Source: Micromussa lordhowensis (taxonomy: Eukaryota; Cnidaria; Anthozoa; Scleractinia; Lobophylliidae). From it: a stretch of 64,000 nucleotides of DNA. Location: the NCBI GenBank assembly GCA_964020085.1, contig OZ026603.1, forward strand, positions 2,378,401 to 2,442,400, read 5' to 3'. The notes beneath the pieces are model-generated. The model did no database searches. It saw nothing but the letters and a program-made list of their open reading frames with translations, and was not told the origin of the DNA. Positions 58,700 to 64,000 of this stretch are shown piece after piece; the first letter of the stretch is position 1; each line of letters opens with the position of its first letter. Both the position numbers and the translations under genes were made by a program.

Positions 58700-59281
58700 A
58701 GCCTCGTTTCATACAAAACATGATAATAACAATAAAAAACTGACGAATATTGTACAGCTATTTATAAAATCATATATATATAGTCCCACAGCTAAAAGAA
58801 CAATGGCGGCTTTTAGAGCAAGATGATGCATGGCCGTACCATTGTTCCAATCGTTGATATGCTTGCTTAACTGGTCGATGAAGTCGCGCCCTATTTTGCC
58901 ATAGGGGACCAGGAAGGTGTTTTTTTCTCCATGTTGTGATCTCATTATACGCGCGATCGATAAGCGATGAGTTGATCGTTATGATTTCCCCGTCGCTATT
59001 TCGGTCCCAGGTGACTGTAAGCGGCCTGCTGATTTCCATGTATTCTGGTAAGCATCCTGGGACATCATTCAACACCGGCGACGAATTATCTACTGTATAT
59101 AATAGACCTGCAAATCCAGGTCTATTACCGTGGAATTACCATTTTCTCCTTCGACATCTTGATTGCTTTGACTTTCGTTTTCAGCGAAATCTTGGGTAGT
59201 GCAGTCACTTCTTGTTGTCGAAAGAATCGCATCTATAGTAGCATACCTTTCTTCAGTCCTCGCTGTTGCATTGCTATTCAT
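58700..59281 (-). pseudogene. retroelement-like ORF fragment, N-terminal part
   Basis: On the minus strand an ATG at 59281 lies directly after the TAA microsatellite (MNSNATARTEERYATIDAIL) and runs 63 codons to a stop. After a frame change the reading continues near 59080 with SRPLTVTWDRNSDGEIITIN and SSLIDRAYNEITTWR. A further shift leads to TFLVPYGKIGRDFIDQL, then HINDWNNGTAMHHLALKAAI. I recall similar segments from retroelement-type ORFs in cnidarian genomes but cannot name the clade. No reverse transcriptase motif is present before the match ends near 58.7 kb. Confidence 0.4.
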
Positions 59282-59287
59282 TTTCTC

Positions 59288-59288
<1 letters not shown>

Positions 59289-59330
<42 letters not shown>
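59289..59330 (+). repeat. (TAA)n microsatellite, second of three
   Basis: About 14 units. It is shared by two divergent retroelement pieces: the minus-strand fragment ends on its left and the plus-strand LINE begins at its right edge. Confidence 0.95.
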
Positions 59331-62093
59331 TCAGAAAGAATGGGAATGATAAAAGGGAGGAAAGGGAGAAGAACTGAAGAGCCATTCTGGAAGAGAAGGA
59401 TTAAGAGAAATATCGAAACGTGGAGAAAAGACCTGAGCAAGATCGAGGAGGTCCGCAAGGGAAATATGAGACTGAAACAAAGAGAGAGGAAAAGGTTGAA
59501 TAGAAAATACCAGCTAGAGGAGAGGGGCACTCTGTATGTCTCAGGCATGTTGAAACAGAAGATTAAGGCAGGTGGAGTTAAGGTTAAGAGATATGATGAT
59601 AGATGTCAGCAGTTCAAACAGAACCAGCTGTTTAGAACCAACCAGAAGCTGTTCTATGAAACACTAGATGGTAAGAAGCCGGGAGAAACAGTGCTACCTG
59701 ACCCCACAGAAACAACCTCCTTCTGGAGTAACCTTTTGGTCGGAGGAAGTTGGTTATAATGAGAGTGCATCTTGGCTAGAAGATACAGAGGTGGCGTTTA
59801 GCACAACAGAGGTGCAGGAAGATATCAACATCACTATGGAGGATATTAGAACTGGAGTGAGCAAGATGGCAAACTGGAAGGCAGCTGGTCCCGATCTAGT
59901 TCAGGGTTTCTGGTTCAAGAAACTGGCAGGACTGCACTGTAGACTGAAAGAATGCTTGCAAGACTGTGTATTTCAAGGGAATGTACCGGAGTGGATGGTC
60001 AGGGGTAGAACAGTTCTGATACAGAAGGACCCGGCAAAGGGTGCCCATGCCAGCAATTATCACCCTATTACCTGCCTACCCATGATGTGGAAGCTCTTGA
60101 GGAATCATGGGAGAGAAGTTGTACCACCACTTGGAAAAGAATGGATTACTAACAGATGAACAGAAGGGGTGCAGGAAAGGATCCCGAGGAACTAAAGACC
60201 AATTGCTTGTAGATAAGGCAATCCTGAAGAACTGCGGGAGAAGGTTGACAAACTTGTCAATGGCCTGGATAGACTACAAGAAGGCGTATGATATGGTGCC
60301 GCATTCATGGATCCTGAAATGCCTAGAGATGGTTGGGGCTGCCAAGAATATGATCTCTATAATTAGCAATAGCATGATGAACTGGAAGACAGTATTGACA
60401 TCAAGAGGAACAGCACTTGGGCAGGTCGACATTAGGAGAGGAATTTTTCAGGGTGACTCCTTGTCACCACTGTTGTTTGTAGTGATAATGCTACCTTTGA
60501 CCCTAGTACTACGAAAGATTAGAGCTGGGTACAGACTAGCAAAGGACATGAAGCCCATTAACCACCTGCTATTCATGAATGATCTGAAGTTGTATGGAGC
60601 TAGCAGAGATCAACTAGACTCACTAATTCAAGTAGTAAGTGATCTTCTCACAAGACATTAAGATGTCGTTTGGGTTAGACAAGGGTGCTGTTCTGGAAAT
60701 GAGAAGGGGAAGACAAGTTGGCAGTAGCGGAATAGACTTACCTGACGACCAGCACATCGGGAAAATAGAGAGAGAAGGCTACAAATACCTGGGCATACTA
60801 CAGTTGGACCAGACTCTCAACACCAAGATGAAAGGCAAGATAACATCGGAGTATATCAGAAGAGTCAAGAAATTGTGTAGATCAAAACTGAATGGAGGAA
60901 ATTTGATCTGTGGTATCAACACCTGGGCTGTAGGTGTAGTACGCTATAGTGCAGGGATTGTGGACTGGACAATGGAGGAGGTGGCCAGCATGGATAGAAA
61001 AACTAGAAAGATTTTGTCAATGAAAAGCTGTCTGCACACAAGGAGTAACGTTGGGAGGCTGTACTTGCCGAGAAAGGAAGTGGTAAGAGGACTGGTTGGT
61101 ATTGAGGAGTGTGTAAAGAGGGAGAGCAAATCCCTTCATGGCTATCTGAGAGAGAGTACAGAATGGATGCTTCAAGCTGTATTAAAGGAGAAGGTTATTG
61201 TTGAAGAAAAGACCCTGCAGGTCTATGAGAGGAGGAGGAAAGAAGAGAAAGTTAAAAATTGGAGGGAGAAAGCCCTGCACGGAGAGTTTATCCAACAAAT
61301 ATCAAACGTAGCTGGAGAGGAGTCCTGGAGATGGCTAAGGAATGGATTTTTAAAAAAGGAGACAGAAGGCCTGATTCTGGCGGCTCAGGAACAAGCTTTA
61401 AGAACAAACTCTATCAAGTACAGCATAGACAAGACCTCGGAGACACCACTGTGTAGATTGTGTGGAGAAACCACCGAAACAGTAAGACACATTGTCAGTG
61501 GATGCAAGAAGCTTGCCCAGAGAGAGTATAGGAAGCGCCACGGTAAGGTGGCCCTGCGGGTACACTGGGAGATGTGCAGGAAGTATGGGATAGAGTGTAC
61601 TAACAAGTAGTATGACCACCAACCCTTGTCAACCGCAGAAAATGGAGAGGTGAGGATTACCTGGGACATGACGATCTACACAGACAAAGTGCTGAAGCAT
61701 AATCGGCCAGACATTACTCTAATGCATAAAGACACACAGAAATGAGCACTTGTTGATATAGCTGTGCCAGCGGATCAGAACATCATTCAGACTGAGGAGG
61801 AGAAGGTTGAGAAGTACCAGGAACTAGCATTCGAAATCAGAAGGATTCATGGAGCCTCGAAAGTCACAGTAATACCTATCGTGATTGGTGCTCTCCGAGG
61901 CATATCGAAAAGATCAAAGGCCTGGCTTGGCAAGTTAGGTGTACCTGACTTCCTTGGAAGTGTACAATTATCAGCCATTCTTGGAACTGCTCATCTGTTG
62001 CGAAAAGTGTTGTGTCTCTAAGCTACGGGAAGTTGCTGAGACACAATCAGTGTTACCCAGTGGAACATCTGATAACTGGAGGAAATCAATTTT
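59331..62093 (+). pseudogene. decayed non-LTR retrotransposon with restriction-like endonuclease (R4/Dong-like), 5' truncated
   Basis: A single long ORF broken by frameshifts near 59745, 60105 and 60645 and by stops at 61608 (TAG, after ECTNK) and 61743 (TGA). In order: a basic region (EEPFWKRRIKRNIETWRKDL), then reverse transcriptase with [41 protein letters not shown] and [11 protein letters not shown]. The last should read FxDD, so a catalytic Asp has become Asn. Then come KYLGIL, INTWAVGVVRYSAG, a CCHC-type motif (CRLCGETTETVRHIVSGC) and a PD-(D/E)xK-like endonuclease (RPDITL...ALVDIAVP), ending ILGTAHLLRKVL. RT with downstream CCHC and restriction-like endonuclease characterises the R2/R4/NeSL lineages, and R4-type Dong elements insert into TAA repeats. 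Clade assignment is from memory. Confidence 0.75.
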
Positions 62094-62101
62094 ATAATAA
62101 T

Positions 62102-62434
62102 CGCACTGAAGGAAATCGAAAAGAAAAGCAAGTACAAAGACCTAGAACCAGAAATACAGAGAATGTGGCATATGAAAACAATAGTGATCCCTGTAGTTGT
62201 TGGTGCCCTTAGAACAGTAAAGAAGGGGACGATAGAAAACATTGAGAAAGTATCCAAGAGAGCTAATGTGACAGAAATCCAAAAGATCTGCATGTTGGGA
62301 TCTGCACGAATCCTCAGAAAGGTGCTTAGTATTTGAACAGAAAGATTGACTTGGGTGACTGATGCCCTAGGTGCATGGTTTGCACCCGGCTGACGCACAT
62401 AAAAAACACAAGCAGAGACTGTGATGAAATTTGA
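62102..62434 (+). mobile_element. 5'-truncated 3' end of a related LINE
   Basis: After a short ATAATAAT the frame ALKEIEKKSKYKDLEPEIQR continues to VIPVVVGALR and MLGSARILRKVLSI, stop at 62336. These words parallel VIPIVIGALR and ILGTAHLLRKVL at the end of the preceding LINE. It is therefore a second, independently truncated copy of a sister family. It ends at the third TAA microsatellite. Confidence 0.7.
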
Positions 62435-62477
<43 letters not shown>

Positions 62478-62500
62478 TTTTTTAATAATAATAATAATAA
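62435..62500 (+). repeat. (TAA)n microsatellite, third of three, interrupted
   Basis: TAA/AAT units from 62435 to 62477 and again to about 62500, separated by TTTTTT. It forms the 3' boundary of the LINE block. Confidence 0.9.
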
Positions 62501-62626
62501 TTTTATTTATCTCACATAATCAGTAAAAATACACATTAAAAAAAATGAAATTAAGGAGTCAAGAAACAAGTGGTATGCTTATACAATTTTGATGAATAAA
62601 ATGTAATAATAATTTCCTATTATAAT

Positions 62627-62750
62627 TGGTAATAGGACTTCGTCTCGTCCAATTCGGTCTGTAATCATACTCGCTGCGCGGTCGTCCGATTTTGTTATCA
62701 CTCGTATGATTACAGACCGAATTGGACTCCACTCGGTCCTATTACCATTA
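62627..62750. mobile_element. foldback element family D copy 2
   Basis: GGTAATAGGACTTCGTCTCG at the left, then TCCAATTCGGTCTGTAATCA. The right arm is its inverse (TGATTACAGACCGAATTGGA, then CGGTCCTATTACC). The centre has GCTGCGCGGTCGTCC. It is the cleaner of two copies (see 46074). Confidence 0.75.
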
Positions 62751-62769
62751 CTAATAATAGTGATAATCA

Positions 62770-63010
62770 GATGGCAGCAAAGAATGACAAACAAGAGAGT
62801 GGTTGAGATTGCAGAGATCAATTAAATAAGGTGGAACTGGTTAGGACACGTACTCAGGAGAGAGGCTGAGGACGACTGTTTTACAGCATTGGGGTGGACA
62901 CCAGAAGGACGAAGGGTGACAGGGAGGAGACGACCACTTGGAGAAGGACTGTGGAGAGAAAGAGAAACAAGAGGGGGACATTACTGCAATACCGCAAGAA
63001 AACATGGCAA
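62770..63010 (+). pseudogene. C-terminal fragment of another LINE
   Basis: WNWLGHVLRREAED followed by TALGWTPEGRRVTGRRRP and GLWRERE is the pattern found at the end of many LINE polyproteins (WxWIGHxLRR, then GxRxxGRPxxTW). A stop interrupts the frame upstream of WNWLG. No RT motif is present; it is a 5'-truncated remnant. Confidence 0.5.
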
Positions 63011-63115
63011 ACACCGAAATACCGATACAGCATTTAGATCCCTTTATAATCGGTCACGCTTACTGAAAGTTGCATCCATCTAGCGTGCTTATTTGTCTCG
63101 ACCTTAATTTACTTA

Positions 63116-64000
63116 TTGGCCTTTAAGCTTTATAGCTTATTGTGTTTTGTTTTGCATTGCGTATTGACACGACAAATCAACTGGTCTGAAGTTACTGCAG
63201 ACTTTGACGAATTCGCCCGTCGTTTACGCATTACAGAATTTTTTCATGATCACGTATCCTGCGACGAACCTAACCCCTTCCACCCAAAAAGTCTTTGGAC
63301 ACCCCCGACTAACAGAGACGATGCACTTAACGCTTTTCTAAATGCTGTAAAACGTGACTTGTTGACCTCCAAACCCAACCGCGTGTGTGACAATCTCCCT
63401 AAAACAGAACGTGACGCATTACGTCAACTTAAACAAAGACACGACATTATCATCAAGTCGGCCGATAAAGGATCGGCGACTGTGATAATGGACAGACCCT
63501 GGTACATAAACGAATGTAACCGACAACTGAATAACCCAACCTTCTACGAGCAACAAGAAAAGGACAAGACTGCCATGATACAAAAAAGAGTTGCTGAATA
63601 CGTTAAACGCATGTTCAACGATAAACTTATTGACCAGAAAACAAAGCAGTACCTTGTACAAAACGACCCCAGACCTGGACGTTTTTACATACTCCCCAAA
63701 ATCCATAAAGTCAACAATCCTGGACGACCCATAGTTTCTTCTAACAACCACCCCACAGTTTGTTGACTATCTCTCAGTTTGTTGACTACTACCTTAAACC
63801 ATTAGTTTGTACTGTTCCGTCTTACGTTAAAGACACTACTGATTTCCTTAACAAACTTGCAAACTTGAACACTATCAACACACTACTTCCCGACAATGCC
63901 ATACTTGTCACACTTGACGTCACTTCTCTTTATACCAACATCCCTCACAGTGAAGGTATTGAGCCTTGCCGCTTTTTCCTTCGCAAACGCAACGATAAGC
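63116..64000 (+). pseudogene. Penelope-like element reverse transcriptase, incomplete at window end
   Basis: The + strand encodes TNRDDALNAFLNAVKRDLL, LPKTERDALRQLKQR, HDIIIKSADKGSATVIMDRP and GRFYILPKIHKVNNPGRPIV. After a frameshift at about 63755-63775 it continues with FVDYYLKPLV, PSYVKDTTDFLNKL and LLVTLDVTSLYTNIPHSEGI. KIHK..NPGRPIVS and LDVTSLYTNIPH are diagnostic of Penelope-like RTs, which pair with telomerase in phylogeny. At the break a duplicated CAGTTTGTTGACTA word creates a premature stop. No ATG heads the frame, and the catalytic YxDD box and any GIY-YIG domain lie beyond the window. Confidence 0.8.

Overview
The window is eukaryotic nuclear DNA. It is AT-rich, with GT-AG introns, long introns and many short inverted-repeat elements and retroelement fragments. 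The gene set (TAF1, ALKBH8, 5-hydroxyisourate hydrolase, a pyrimidine-nucleotide-type mitochondrial carrier, TMEM165, RPL31), a Crypton-derived DUF3504-type protein and the repeat style suggest an invertebrate metazoan, most likely an anthozoan cnidarian such as a stony coral. The taxon is an inference from gene architecture and repeats; it was not tested by database search.

Layout, left to right. The 3' end of TAF1 (+) occupies 222-5507: end of bromodomain 1, bromodomain 2 and the acidic tail. ALKBH8 (-) occupies 7911-14055 and encodes RRM, AlkB dioxygenase and tRNA methyltransferase domains. From 14056 to 23129 I find no gene, only MITE-like elements and low-complexity repeats. A two-exon Crypton-recombinase-derived gene (+) lies at 23130-28209, with a pogo-like MITE and two foldback elements in its intron. 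A near-complete HIU hydrolase (+) lies at 28771-29983. After a block of inverted-repeat elements comes an SLC25A33/36-like carrier (-) at 32087-35432. A repeat-rich gap leads to an intronless ankyrin-repeat gene (+, 40989-41522). TMEM165 (+) spans 43196-51901; its first intron holds a nested pair of terminal-inverted-repeat elements. RPL31 (-) lies at 54800-57675 with a 5' TOP-like tract. The last 6 kb is a retroelement nest. It holds a 255-bp tandem repeat carrying tRNA-Thr(GGU)-like units, a decayed LINE with a restriction-like endonuclease domain bounded by TAA microsatellites, a 5'-truncated relative, another LINE 3' fragment and a Penelope-like reverse transcriptase running off the window.

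These are unrelated housekeeping genes, not an operon or pathway cluster. TAF1 serves transcription initiation, ALKBH8 wobble-uridine modification, HIU hydrolase uric acid breakdown, the SLC25 protein mitochondrial nucleotide transport, TMEM165 Golgi ion homeostasis and RPL31 translation. Exon boundaries were read from GT/AG sites with frame continuity and from remembered family alignments; no search was run. The most unusual signals are the tRNA-like tandem array with an anticodon not normal in eukaryotes, the TAA-bounded LINE nest, the nested element with a dense ATCGATTG array, and the Crypton-derived gene whose recombinase HxxR motif reads NxxR.
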